Positions 15,001 through 29,585 of a stretch of 64,000 nucleotides of DNA are shown here, piece by piece. This DNA comes from Wuchereria bancrofti (taxonomy: Eukaryota; Nematoda; Chromadorea; Rhabditida; Onchocercidae), in contig SSBO01000012.1 of assembly GCA_005281725.1 (NCBI GenBank), forward strand, positions 19,915,060-19,979,059, given 5' to 3'. The position numbers were made by a program, and so were the translations under genes. Each line of letters begins with the position of its first letter. Within the stretch, counting starts at the first letter, position 1. The notes under the pieces are model-generated. The model made no database searches and was not told where the DNA came from. It saw nothing but the letters and a program-made list of their open reading frames with translations.

Positions 15001-18000
15001 TCAAAACAAACGAACAAATGAATTGAAAGGAAAAAACTATTTGCTTGATAATTTATTTTTAATTTCATTATTTTTATTTTTTAATATGTACTGATATATT
15101 CCTTTAATATATTCTATTTTTTTAAATGTAATAACTAGTAATTAATAATAATAGGAATAATAATAATTAAGGATAATNNNNNNNNNNNGGAAATGATTTG
15201 TAATGGAATGAGATGATGGGATAATAAAGGGAAATCAGAGAGTAACTAAGGAAAAGGAAGTAAATTTATTGGGAAAAAGATTTTTTGTTGTTGAAAAATT
15301 CATTGATAGAAATAAATGAATAAAATGAGTTAAAAAATAATTTCACATCAAAACAAACGAACAAATGAATTGAAAGGAAAAAACTATTTGCTTGATAATT
15401 TATTTTTAATTTCATTATTTTTATTTTTTAATATGTACTGGTATATTCCTTTAATATATTCTATTTTTTTAAGATGTAATAACTAGTAATTAATAATAAT
15501 AGTAATAATAATAATAATTAAGGATAAATAATATATTACTATACCAAATGTGCAAAAAAAAGGAATGAACGAGGAAAGAAATGAAAAAAGAAAAGCGAAA
15601 ATTTATATACATGAATGCTTAACATAAATTATAGTTTAGCTTTATCATATCTAACTAGTTTTAGCTTTACTAACTTAATATTTTAAAAAAATTTCAGCTA
15701 ATTATGTTATATTTGCTTGATTTCATTTAATTTTACGCGGCTGTTTTTTATAATTTTTTATGAACTATTTACTATTTCATCTTATGCCTGCATTTAGATT
15801 TTTAATTGAAATAAATACGATAATAATGGATCTAGTAGAAATTACTATATAAGTATTCAATTACTATTTATTTGCATTTACTCATTTACTTGTTTATTCA
15901 TTAAAATCATATCATATTCTATTGAATAACTATTGAATTGCAGTAACTTACAAATTATATATTATAATTTTTTGTGATAATTTCAATTTTACTATTTCTA
16001 TTCATATATTTAATTTCATCCGTTATAAATAATATATTTTCGAAAAAATATTGTATATCCATCGTCTATCACATGATTTGTGGAAATGAATCTGTGAAAA
16101 TTGCAGCTATCACGATCAAAAGAATAGTGAAATTAAATTATTACTCAAAATTCTCATTAATTCGTTTTGTCTGATCAAATTTTTCTTAGCAATTTGATAA
16201 TGAGATTTATTTGAATTAAATTTTTCCCTTCATATTACATTAAATCATTCACCTGAACTTATTTCAAAATCTTTATTATTAGATCTTTCAGCAAAATCCT
16301 TATTAGAATTGATTATTATTTAATCATCAATTTTAACAAATATAAATCATAATTATAAATCATTATTAACAATTACAAAATATTATAAATCATTATTAAC
16401 AAACATAAAAATTTGTGATATTTTTGTGTGATATATATATAAAGTATATTTCATGCATTGAAAGTTCAAATTTTTGCAAACTAATAAAATTGATGGTGCT
16501 TTTATCAAGTTATAAAATTTTGTTAAGTTGTGAGCATTATATGTTTGCCTTATATCATGAAAATACTTATTTAAAAAACGACTGTTTTGAAAAACTATCA
16601 AGTCTGAAATATATATTTTTCTAAATTTATACAAGGTAATTTAAACTTTTGTAGATCGAAATATATTGCGTTATTGAAGTAAAATGAATTTTCAAGGATG
16701 TATTATTCATTGAAAAGCCATTCAAAGTGGAAAAAAAAATAATTTCTTGATTTATTTTTTCTTTTTTTTCCTGTGAAAGTTAAAATTTTATTTCAAAAAA
16801 TATTTATAGAATCGAAATATTTACACTTTTATTGCTTCTTTACAATGCATGAAAAATATATAGTATAACAAATGCCATTATGCCACTTCATTAAATTAAT
16901 TAGTAATGGTTATAATTAAATTGTTTCGTTCAATCTCAATTCATTGATTTAGCTATTGGAAGAAATAATTGATAGAAATTTTATGGAATAATTCAGTTCT
17001 CATTCAAAAATGGGCCAAAATTTGCATATCTCATCTAGATTCAAACATTTTTTTTATTTTATTCGATTAGATCACAATTCTCAGATAAGTTTTATTGGAA
17101 TTTTCATCCCTTAAAACTGACGCATATGGACGCACATACATATATATGCATACACACGCAGGCACGCACGTGTACACATAGAATCATATATGCATGTACA
17201 CGGACACACGCAATACGCCTACACATATATCCATATAATACATATATGCCACACGCACACAGACGTTCACATACACGCAAAGACAGACACAAATGCACAC
17301 GCAATGATGCAATGAAAGTTTTAATTAATCAATTCATTTGAAAAAAAGCAAAAAAAAGAAGGGGAATTATATAATCGTATAAATAGCAAAATTTAAATTT
17401 AAAAGACACATGATGACACGAAATTCTTCGTTATGAAAATTTTTTAACTTAATTTAGTTTTGTGAAAATTTTCAAATCCTACCACTTCCTCATATCTTTT
17501 TCCTCTCTTTCATTTCCTTCAATTACACCAAAAAAAAAAATACTTCTGGAAAAGAATATTTATACAATAATAATGCTAATTAGTTCATAATACCTTAAAA
17601 TTGAACATTTTCATGGCTAAATTAAAGAAGTTATTACTTAAGAGACTATCAATATTTAATGAAATATTTTAAAAAAAGCATATTTGAAAAATAAGTATTA
17701 TTCAAAATAGTAATTATAAAAATTACAAAGCAATATGATAAAAAGACGTGTAATAGAAATGAAATAATATTAGTAATGTACTATGCAAAGTAATGAAATT
17801 TGATTTCAATTCATTTTAAGTTTGCATTTTAAGCAAGAAACAAAACACAGGGAAGAAATTTGTTTACATCTATTGTTGTATTTTATTATTTTGATAAATA
17901 GTTCTAATCAATTTTGAAATAACATATCTTTAAGTTTACCGTTTCGATTTATTGCAAAACAAAAACAAAACAAAAAAAAATTGTACTTTCGAAACAAACA

Positions 18001-18687
18001 GGAAGAAAAATTTAGTATTTAAGCATTTCACTCAATAGTTTTTCATTAAAATGACAATGCTTTAGTTTCATCAATTATTTGCACTTTTTTCAAAATTTTT
18101 GGAAAAATTGGAAATTTTAAAATCTCATGCGGAAAGTTGAAATTTTTCGCAAAAACTTTGTTCAAGAAAAATTGCAATTTCAAAAGGAGTAGAAAAAATT
18201 GGAATTGCATTCTTGGAATTGTAAAAAAATTGGTGTTGCAAAAAAATTAGAATTATAATTTAAAAAAAAAATTAGGAATTTAAAAACTAATTATGGAAAA
18301 AGCGAAAATTTTTGTAAAAGATTTTACTCAAAAAAAAGTGAATAAATAAAAGTAAAAAAATTGTTTAAAAAAATAAAAAATTTTTTACAAAAAAAAAAAA
18401 CAGAAATATCTTACCTTATTTAATTGTTCCGGAACATTTGCAATATTATTATTTGATTTTGAAGCATTTATTTTAAGCATCTTTGTTGTAATGTCAAATT
18501 TCCGGTTATTGTTGCTGTTGTTGCTGCTTTTATTGTTTCTATTGTTGTTAAAACCGGAATCATAACAAATTGTAGAATAATTATGCAAATTAGGTCGAGA
18601 TTTAGTTAATTGCATTGATGGATAAGCAAGTAATGATACATCATTAGTATAGTTGGATCCGGAATCGACTTTTACATCACTTTTCAT
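9028..18687 (-). CDS. Four-transmembrane protein of unknown family (5 exons, about 362 aa)
   Basis: Minus-strand exons, all phase-consistent: 18687-18415, 13348-13203, 12985-12883, 11036-10782, 9339-9028. A likely spliced-leader acceptor (TTTAG, 18693-18692) lies 4 bases before the ATG. Residues 1 to about 170 are hydrophilic, with an Asn-rich tract around residues 48-63. Four hydrophobic segments follow, near residues 175-195, 225-250, 260-283 and 311-333. The protein ends in a short Glu/Lys-rich tail (SENEEEEKK). This layout suggests an integral membrane protein with both ends cytosolic. The spacing loosely resembles nematode claudin-like/Clc-like tetraspans, but I cannot see the claudin W-GLW-C-C signature, so I assign no family. 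Intron 1 is about 5.1 kb and contains an assembly gap (15178-15188). Exon structure is well supported; function is unknown. Confidence 0.7.
13640..13790. repeat. Polypurine (GA-rich) tract
   Basis: Within intron 1 of the four-TM gene the plus strand is almost entirely purine. Its core is a run of alternating GA and GGGA at about 13680-13730. It is a simple low-complexity tract. Polypurine mirror stretches can form triplex DNA in vitro, but nothing here shows a function. Confidence 0.6.
14838..15527. repeat. Near-identical flanks (about 340 bp) around an 11-N gap
   Basis: Sequence at 14838-15177 is repeated from 15189 onward, across Ns at 15178-15188. The copies are not quite identical: a T-run differs in length, and there are substitutions such as GATATATT versus GGTATATT, plus a small ATA-repeat difference. 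This looks like two haplotypes of one locus, or contig ends laid end to end by a scaffolder. It lies in intron 1 of the four-TM gene and does not touch coding sequence, but it inflates that intron by about 350 bp. Confidence 0.85.
17110..17310. repeat. CA/CACG-rich low-complexity region
   Basis: About 200 bases of imperfect CACACG, ACATA and TATATG units. Long open frames appear on both strands here only because the sequence is compositionally simple (Cys/Val/Arg or His/Thr/Arg rich). I treat it as a degenerate microsatellite in intron 1 of the minus-strand gene. Confidence 0.75.
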
Positions 18688-21600
18688 TTTCCTAAATCGA
18701 TTCCACTAAGTTATTTCCGGATAAACAGCGGTAATAGCGATGATGGCAGTAGTCGTTGTGGTACTCAATTTCCTCTTGGCCAATTACCACTATTAATACC
18801 AACTGCTATTCGTCTATGGTAAGAATTAGATATTTATAAATTGACATTTTGCATTGAAGAATAAAATTGTTTCATTCATTCAACCATTGGCATATAATTA
18901 TCTGAAAATCAATATTTCAAAAAAAAAAAAAAGAAATCTAGTAACTGAAATATATTTATTAAATTTTATATAATAACTTAAGTAGCATGTAATAAATTAT
19001 TTGGCAGAATAATAATTTAAAATAATATATAATAATAAAGAAAACATTTCGATTTAATGATATATTTCAAAATATACAACAATTTTTAATGCTACCAAAA
19101 AAAAAAAAAAAATGATCAAAAATCAATTTAATCTTTCATTTATCTAATTTACTCAATTTTAAATTGAAACATCTTTAGATATATCAGTTCAATTTTTAAA
19201 AAAACCAAAAAGAAAAACTATGGATAAAATAAAAAAGTTAAAATTATTTCCATCCACTCCTGATCAATACTTAATATATAATAATTTTAAATAAAGATTA
19301 GTTGAATGCAGTAATTTTAAATCCAAAATATTTTAAGTTAAATTAACTTACATCATTCAGAAATAGAAAAAATGCAGAAAAGACAGAAATGAATAAACAA
19401 ATTATTTATTCATTCACTAAATAACATTAATTTAAAGTTATGACAGAAAATTGAATTTACTTAATTTTAACTCAAATAATTGCAGTCAATGCAAGGATTA
19501 TAAGATAATCGATTTAACTAATCTTTGATGTTAAATCTATGACATACTTTTTCTATTTTTTCTTTTCTTCATTATTTTAGCATTTTTTCTCTTTCATCCA
19601 TTTTATTTCATTTTATTTTGTATTTCCTACTCTTTTCTTTCTTTCTTTTTTCTAAATTTTATTTTATTTTATTTTTTATTCCACTTCAATTCATTTCCTT
19701 TTTTTTTCTTCCACGTTTTCCAATTTTTTCTAGCAATGTTATAAAAGAATAAAAAAAAGTTTTTTTTTTTATTTTTTTTAAAGTAAATATTAAGTGGAAA
19801 GGATAAAGAGAAAATAAATGAATAAATGAGTAAACTGATTAGTTAGTAAATGATTAATGGTTTGCTTAACTATGCCATTCTCACTGTTCAAATAGTGCAA
19901 GTTAAAATTTGCAGTTAATTTAAACTTGTAAAATTTAACAAAATCATTCCACCATTGGACAAGGTATTTCCATTTACAATGAAAGTAGGTGCATAGAGAA
20001 ATTATTTATTTAATAGCAATTTTCGAAATTTCATTTTTTCGCTTAGAAATATCACATTGACGTGCTTTTGCTTTTTCTTTATTTCCTTTAATAGTTACTT
20101 TATTTAGTATTTAATTTAGTAATTTATACTCTGTAGTCAGTGAACCATGAAATTATCTTTTAGTAATTCAAATATGTATAATTTAAATTGAACCATTTTG
20201 AAAAATGATCTGATAATTTCGATTTCGACATGCAAGGTAGCTTAACAAAATTTTGATATTGTATGCATCTCAATAGCATTGAAGCTAATAATTTTACAAA
20301 AACAAGAATACAAAAGAAAATACTGAAAATGAAAAACTGGTTTAGATAGATCGAAATTTAACATTTCGTGATTTGAATGATATAATTTTAAATGGACAAA
20401 CAATAAATTATTGAACTTTTAAAATAATTTTTCTAATAGGCTAACAAATTAATTATATCATTGAGCTTAGAGTTAAAGAAAAATATATCAAAATTTGAAT
20501 TTGTATAGAATTTTTGAACTTCTTTCAAAATCCTTTCATAGTTATATCTAAGAAAAAACAAAAATACTACCAATTGGCTTGAAAATTAAGTTTGAAAATA
20601 TCGATTTTTGGAGGAATTTTCAACCAACACAATTTTATTCATTTCTCTCCATGGAAGTTTAGTTTAACAAAATAAATTCTGTCTAACATATAAGCCAAGT
20701 AATAATATAATATGTCATAAAGAGTGAAACAACAAAAAAAAAAATTGAAGAGTGGAAAGAATTCAGAAAAGAGAAGAAAAAATACTAAATTTTACAAAAA
20801 GCTGAAAAAGAGGAAAAAGGACAACAAAAAATGTCTTTAAAAAATTCAAAACAAATTCTTAATTAAAGTGTATATACTAAAGATATATCAAAAGTTTAAT
20901 GATATTGGACTGAGAGGTGATTTCAAATATTTCAAATTTAATATTTTTTCTTTTTTTTGGTTCTTGCAATGTGTGTGAAATTGAGCAATGGAATTTTATT
21001 ATCTTAATATGATTTTGAGCTTGAAGAGCAAATTTGAAATTGTAAATAAAACTTGAACTTAAAAATTAGTTTCTTGTAAAGCAAAAAAAAGGAAAAGAAA
21101 AATAATAATAATCGGAAGTAGAGAGTGTCGGTATGTAAATACTGTAAAAAATTAATTAGCTAAAAAAAATGCAAAAGAAATGATGATAAATGACATTTTA
21201 CGTCAGATCACGTCACGTTATAATTAATTAATGGAATGCGATTTGCTAATTGGAATATTCCATAACAACAGTAAAATAAATACATCAAAAACAGAAGAAA
21301 GCATATTAATGAAGTTGGTAAATTTAAGCAATTTTAATATGATTAATCAAAGTTTTGAAATTTTGCAATCCTTTTTTTAAATTGAAATAATGAAATTGAG
21401 ATAATAAAATTAATGAAAGTGAAAGGCGAAATAAGGAATGTTATAACTGTTTGAAAAAATTTATTATTTATATAATTGAATAAGATAAGCAGACGAGTTA
21501 AAGGACCATTCATAACGTATGCAGTAAGCAAATAAGTTGCAAAGCAAATAAGAATATTATTAGTACCATAACAACAATAAGTTAAAGATTTATGAAGAAA

Positions 21601-22425
21601 AAAGTTTATTATAAGTGATAAATGTTTTGTTTTTCTTATCTGACATTTTGGCTGCTTTTTAATTTTTTCTTCTTGAAAATTGTTTGATAAAAGATAACGA
21701 CAGATCAAGTTATTAATAAATTACTATTAATCAAACAATGCGATCAAATGAAATGAAAAATAACTGTAAAATGTAAATAATTTATACATTGCAACTGTTT
21801 GTCTAATCAAATTTTCCTAAAATGAAACATATTTGATTAAAATCATACATCCATATTTTAATCAATATTTTAGTTAAAAAAAGAAAAGTAAGTAAAATGG
21901 ATAATAGTTAAAAATTAAAATTGAATAAAATTTACTTTACATTTCAGATATTCGCAAGCAGTTTGAAATATACAAATAGTCTTTTTAATGCTTAATTAGA
22001 AATAACAAGTATGTTTTTAAAACCTGTCATTTTTAAATTTGTTAGGAAAAAAGAAGACAAAATGGTTGATGAAAGTTGACTGAATAATTTCAGAAGAGTT
22101 GACATCTATGACAAATTTTCAGCAAAGATCATTTATCATTGATTTTTATAATTACATTTACATTTATCGGAAGAAATCTTTTCGTTTTTTTCTCTTTTCT
22201 AAATTTCAAATTTATTTATTCATGTCTGATAAACAAAAAAAAAACTAAATTTTCTTGAATTTTCTTTTTCCTATTTTAATGTTTAATGTGATTGATGGAA
22301 AAATTTTTCTATTTAAAAAGAAATTTTTCAAATGGAACTTCAAAAATAGAAGCATAAAAAAATTATTCTTAGTTTAGAATTCAGAAAATAAAGAGAAAAG
22401 AAAAATTGTTCCATGCAAAAAAAAA

Positions 22426-22426
<1 letters not shown>

Positions 22427-22465
<39 letters not shown>
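22427..22465. repeat. Poly-A run
   Basis: An uninterrupted run of 39 A on the plus strand, the longest homopolymer in the window. I see no retroelement coding sequence or target-site duplication that would make it a retroposon tail. Confidence 0.9.
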
Positions 22466-22468
<3 letters not shown>

Positions 22469-22644
22469 GAAAATATCAAAATAGAAGCATTGAAATTTAA
22501 TTTTAGTTATCAAAAGAAAATGAAAAAAGTGATTATTACATAAATGAATAAATAAAATAATTTCATTTCGAATAAGTTTGCATGTGAATGAATATCTAAG
22601 ACACAGATAGTTTTGTATTTTTCAGACTAGTTAATGTTAATGTG

Positions 22645-22710
22645 TAGCCTTGGCTTCCAATTTATATGGCCTTGGCTCCCGATTTGTGTGGCCTTAGTTT
22701 CCGATTCTTT
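22645..22710. repeat. Three imperfect copies of a 22-bp unit
   Basis: A GGCCTTGGCTCCCGATTTGT-like unit occurs three times in tandem, at roughly 22-base spacing, with a few substitutions between copies. It is GC-richer than its surroundings. No function is visible. Confidence 0.7.
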
Positions 22711-23284
22711 CATCTAAACATTTCCTGCCCAAATTCGCAATTAACAGCTATTTGCTTCATAATTTTCCTCCATATAAAAGCGCTTACTAAATAGTTTCAA
22801 AATTTGCGTAACTGATGGGGAAAGAAAAAGAAATATGAAATACAAAAAGTCTTTAAATAAAAAACAAAAATTATTAATTTTATTGCACACATAATTTAAA
22901 TAGTAATTTGAAAATGAAAAAATGGAAAACTAACATCAAAGTTAACCACTTAAGTTATACATGATTTTTTTTTTCACAATGAAATATCTTTTAAATCATA
23001 AAATAAAAAGACAATTTTTTAAAAAAAAAATTTATTTCCAAAGTGAGAAAAAAGGAATAATATCAAATTTAAAAGAACATCAGACTGTAAAGGATTGAAA
23101 AATATCACTCAAAAGTGAGTTTTTTTTTTTGTCCATTCTCCGACTTCTACTAAATGACAATATTTTGAGGAACGGAAAATGAAAAATTGCTAAAATTTAA
23201 ATAATGAAAGATGTTTACTTAACACAGTTTTAAACAAATGGTTCAATCGATATGTTGCAAATTCCTCGAGACATGCTGTCATGG

Positions 23285-23395
<111 letters not shown>

Positions 23396-23464
23396 TTTTT
23401 TATGACTAATTACGCAATGCCCTAATTACGGAATTATCTTTTAATACGACATATCTATTGATAA

Positions 23465-25761
<2,297 letters not shown>

Positions 25762-26407
25762 TTCTCATGTTAACAGCATGGATTGAACGATCGTTCAATA
25801 CTGAACCTCAGTTCTTGCAAAACGGTCTTCCATCTATGTAACAAATGAATTTTTGAAAACTTTCACTTTTGTCAATTTTGATAAGAATTACCAGCATTAT
25901 TTAATACTGTAATTAATCGCGATTTATTAAAACGTAAGAGTGGGTCAAGTGAAAGACTCACAGTCTGGCAGAGTGGATCAACGTGAAAGATTCACAGCCT
26001 GACAATCCTAGTATCAGTTACTAAGCCTTAGTCGTGAGCTTGCAAAAATGTAATCTACTGCTCTTTTAACATCAGTCTGTTGACATTGTTCTCCTTTCTA
26101 CGATGAAATGTTCATGGGAATGATTAATGTTACATTCCATTAATCATTTATAATTTTCCACGTGTTCATATGCAAAGTGCGCTACCTATGTGATATTTCA
26201 TTTCGATACTGATTTGCATTAACTCAATTAATTACACATTATTGATAATAATGTTTTTCCAGTTAAAAGTGAAGTTTGAAATTTCAAAAATGTCCAATAC
26301 TGACAAAGATTTATAATACTTACTTATTAACGTTTGACTCTGCTAACTGTTAAGCTCCGAATTTTATCTCTTATATATTAAGTCAAGCTGAATGAGAATA
26401 TTACTTT

Positions 26408-26554
26408 ATGATGATGACTTGTCCTGGGAGTAGCGGGATGTTCGAAAACATTGCAAAGATGGATGCAGGTGCTTTCACAGTAAGACATGTTATCGGCCGT
26501 AAGGCCGACTTTTGGCCTTCAAATGTGTTGTCGCCTGAGTTGGGGTTAATTTGA
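26408..26554 (+). other. Candidate small ORF, 48 aa, in the GC-richer island
   Basis: ATG at 26408 (three consecutive ATGs) to TGA at 26552-26554. The frame includes GMFENIAKMDAGAFTVRHV and GRKADFWPSNVLSPE. Codon use looks more protein-like than the AT-rich surroundings, but the opposite strand is also open (about 58 residues, from near 26580 down to about 26405). I cannot say which strand, if either, is translated. It may be a short gene, an unannotated exon, or a fossil of inserted DNA. Confidence 0.25.
26493..26508. other. GC hairpin with GTAA tetraloop
   Basis: TCGGCC, GTAA, GGCCGA: a perfect 6-bp GC-rich stem with a loop that would be a GNRA-type (GUAA) tetraloop in RNA. It lies about 145 bases before the WBP4-like start, inside the GC-richer island. 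Confidence 0.5.
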
Positions 26555-26651
26555 CTGTGGTCAGATGATAAGATCATATTTTATTTGAAGTCGTAGCGTG
26601 TATGAGTTACCTGGATATATTTTATTTGAAATTTAACGTTATGCTGAAAAG

Positions 26652-29581
26652 ATGACGGATGTTTGGAAGTCGAACGCAAGAAGATTTTGTGAGATATGTA
26701 AGGTAATAATTCAAATCTATTGCAGTCATTTCAGTAGCGATAAATAATTAAAATGATAACGGAGTGTTTCGTCTGCAGTGATAGACAGTGTGGTTAGAAG
26801 ACAAATAGCTTCAATAATGATATTTTGTTTATTTTTTATTTTTATAAACAGATGTGATTTTTTGTGTTATAACATAAAGCTAACATCCCTATAAATGAGA
26901 ATGAGATTGGAAACTTTCAATTCAAGAGTTATTTTGTGTTGTTGAAAAAACCAGGGTGAATGATTCTCTATTTAATGTATAGGTATGGTTTGCGGATAAT
27001 CGAGTTAGTATAGAACATCATGAAGGAGGACAAAAACACAAAGCTGCTATCCAGGCTAAACTACGAGAGCTTGGTAAACAAAACAAACAACACGAAAAAG
27101 AGGTCGCAGTACTTGACAGTTTGCTTAATTTGCTTCATCCTTTCATATAGTGAATAATGTATCGTCTGAGAGAAGATTTTAGGGAAACTTTTAAAAAGAA
27201 TGAAATGGTTGAGTGGTGGTTGTTAGAAAACACGGTCACTTTTATATGTTATACATGCATTTGCTTTAAGCTGTGTGAAACTTAATGCAACAATTGAAAT
27301 TTACAGAAGAGTGATTTACAAGCAACGTTAGCAATGATGGAGTCTGCGGCGAGCAGAAGTATGGGAATTGGTGATTCATGTCCTTCAGGTTTGTAAATAC
27401 TTCATTATGTATATACTGATCAATGTGAGTTGATTTGTGAGTGAATAAGGCAGAAAATATATTAATTTATTTGGTTCAGATTGGGATAATTGATGTAAAA
27501 TGAAGTTTCAGCAGGAATAGCTGGTCCGATGCGGAAACCGAGAAAATATATGGATCCACGAGCACATAGTGCTTCAATCGCTGAGATGGCCCGTCAGATG
27601 GCGCAGCGGAGGAAGGAGGTTGGTTTCTCTGTAGTAAATGCAAAGATTTCATTTGTGGTAAATACAGTGATCTCAAATTTCATTTTCTAGATTGAATTGG
27701 TTCTATACATGACTGCTAAGGAAATCTCTCTTTTTAGCAGGAATTAGAGCAGAAGAAAGCAGATTATAAAACAGAAAATGAGAAATGTGACCCGGAAAGT
27801 GAAACAGTTTGGGTTGAAGCTAGGGCAGACAATGGTGCACTATATTATTTTCATATGTATAATGGAGGTATGATTTATGGATCAACCTGTTTTTAATTAA
27901 TCGAAGTACTGTAGCATATTTCTTTGTTTATTCATTTTTACGTACCTATTTACACTCTACTTGCTTGTGTTCCGTACTTGATTTGTTGTTTCATAATTTG
28001 CTCACTTATTTTATCTGCTCTTTTACAGTAACTGTTTGGGAGCAACCCCAGAATTACTACACAGCAGAGCAGTACGCCATAAAATTGGCTGTGATGGAGA
28101 ATAAGACTGATGCAGTGGCTAGCAACCAGGTTACTGAGCCAAATAAATTGAAATCAGGTATATCTGGTTCATATTTTAAAGGGAGTTGTGAAATGGTAAT
28201 GTTCCTGCAATAAGCAATTGTCAACGGCTGTCGCATTTTCCTTGTTAATCAACTCGCAGTATTTCTTCTTCATCTTCATTTAAAGAATGTTCGTAAAATG
28301 ATTCAAGAACTTCAGTTCATAGCTTACAAATCAGTTTGCAGAACTGCGTCGTCATTGGGGTCAGCAAGAAACTGCAGGGATCAGTAAGGCACCGAAGGTA
28401 CCACAAAGCGTTTTTTCACACGGTGAGACTGAAAAAGTAATTTTAGAAGAACGAAATGCAGAAGAGATCTCGTCAAATAAGTCACCTTAACATTACATTA
28501 TCTTCTGTACATTATCATTTATTTCTTTATTTCAACTTTTTTTTTTTTTAACTTTGGATGTCTTGCTTTAAGATGTTCAAGATCCAAGTACTTGTCAGTC
28601 AACTGCTACGAATGAGGTGGGAGAAATTCCGTCTCAAAAACCACAAATCATGAAATTTTATCCACAAATGGATGCTACAAACTTCGCTGTTAATGAGTGT
28701 GATATTCCTCTACCTCTATCTTCTGAGGTGAGAATTTCCGAAAAATATTTTTCTTGATGAAGTATGTTTTTTTAGAAAATCAATCTTTATGGTTTTTGCA
28801 TCAGTTTCCCTCATATCCCTCTTCTTAATTTTTTTAGTGAAGTCGGGTCATTATTAAGAGCTTTACAATGAGAAATTTGGCAAAAATTGACATGAAGATT
28901 TGCGGATTAAATTTATTTTGTTTATATAAGCTATTCAGTCAAACAAATTTTGTTCCAGAATTCAAATCAGGAGAAACTGACATTGAATTTGACGAAGGAG
29001 AAGTCATTAGAAGAAAGTTGTAATCGATTTATTCAGAATGAATACTTGAATTTCAAAGAAGAGAATATCGATATCAAAAATGAGACGGAGAAAGTTACTG
29101 AAGAGATTATAGAGCAGGAAGAGCCACTGCAATCTACTCCGTACGGTCCGTGGGTACCGGTAGAGAAAATTCCGGAAAGGCCGAAAGTGTAGGCTTCTTT
29201 TTTGCTTTTTCTTGATAATTCGTGAAGTTGGTAAAATATGCATATAGTAGGTAATGTCATAACATGTGTGAAAGTTTTATAAAGTCTTTCGAAAACGGAG
29301 TTTAGTTTCGCTAGGGAAATTTATGATTTAAAGTTGGTCATCACAAGAGTTCATTAATAAGCTGATAAGGCTTATATTGAATAATTACTTGTTTTAGAGA
29401 TTGGGAGTTACCTACTGAGGAGCAAGGGCGAAAACGAGCCAGCGAACCGATTTTGGCACCAGAAGACCTCATCACATTTAGTAATAAGAGTGCAGTGATA
29501 AAACGAAAGAAGATAGATGGACCTATTGAATTCAGGAAGAGAAAAACAACAATTAAAATTAGACAATCTATTGATGAGTAA
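26652..29581 (+). CDS. WBP4: WBP4/FBP21-type spliceosomal protein (zinc finger + WW domain)
   Basis: Eleven exons: 26652-26702, 26983-27108 (or 27102), 27307-27388, 27512-27618, 27738-27867, 28029-28157, 28342-28422, 28573-28727, 28959-29188, 29398-29581; the ten listed join in frame to about 424 residues, so read the count as ten. Residues 1-40 form a matrin/U1C-type C2H2 zinc finger (WKSNARRFCEICKVWFADN, then HHEGGQKHK). A Lys/Glu-rich helix follows. A WW domain lies around residues 150-180 (VWVEARADNGALYYF, then TVWEQP). The C-terminus ends in a basic stretch (KRKKIDGPIEFRKRK) that matches the family's conserved tail, preceded by GPWVPV and DWELP. Family members join the spliceosome and bind proline-rich splicing factors in the nucleus; that role is inferred by homology. 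Only one WW domain is visible, where vertebrate FBP21 has two. Two acceptors are NAGNAG pairs. Confidence 0.9.
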
Positions 29582-29585
29582 AAGC

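Larger units (their letters stand above)
25762..26651. other. Intergenic spacer with a GC-richer island
   Basis: 890 bases between two head-to-tail plus-strand genes. I see no AATAAA close to the upstream stop. Two imperfect copies of a 28-bp unit built around GTGAAAGACTCACAG lie at about 25943-26004. A GC-richer block at 26408-26580 is open on both strands and contains a GC hairpin. The spacing would be long for a C. elegans operon; whether the two genes are co-transcribed cannot be told from sequence. Confidence 0.5.

Noticed and set aside
17104..17341. Two overlapping ORFs of 66-71 codons on opposite strands
   Set aside because: Both run through a CA/CACG-rich low-complexity tract, which is open in several frames by composition.
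21343..21708. 121-codon minus-strand hydrophobic ORF, the longest unspliced frame in the 19-23 kb spacer
   Set aside because: Composition is Phe/Ile/Asn/Lys driven by AT-richness, with no signal peptide, motif or splice context. I briefly considered a receptor fragment but found no conserved motif.
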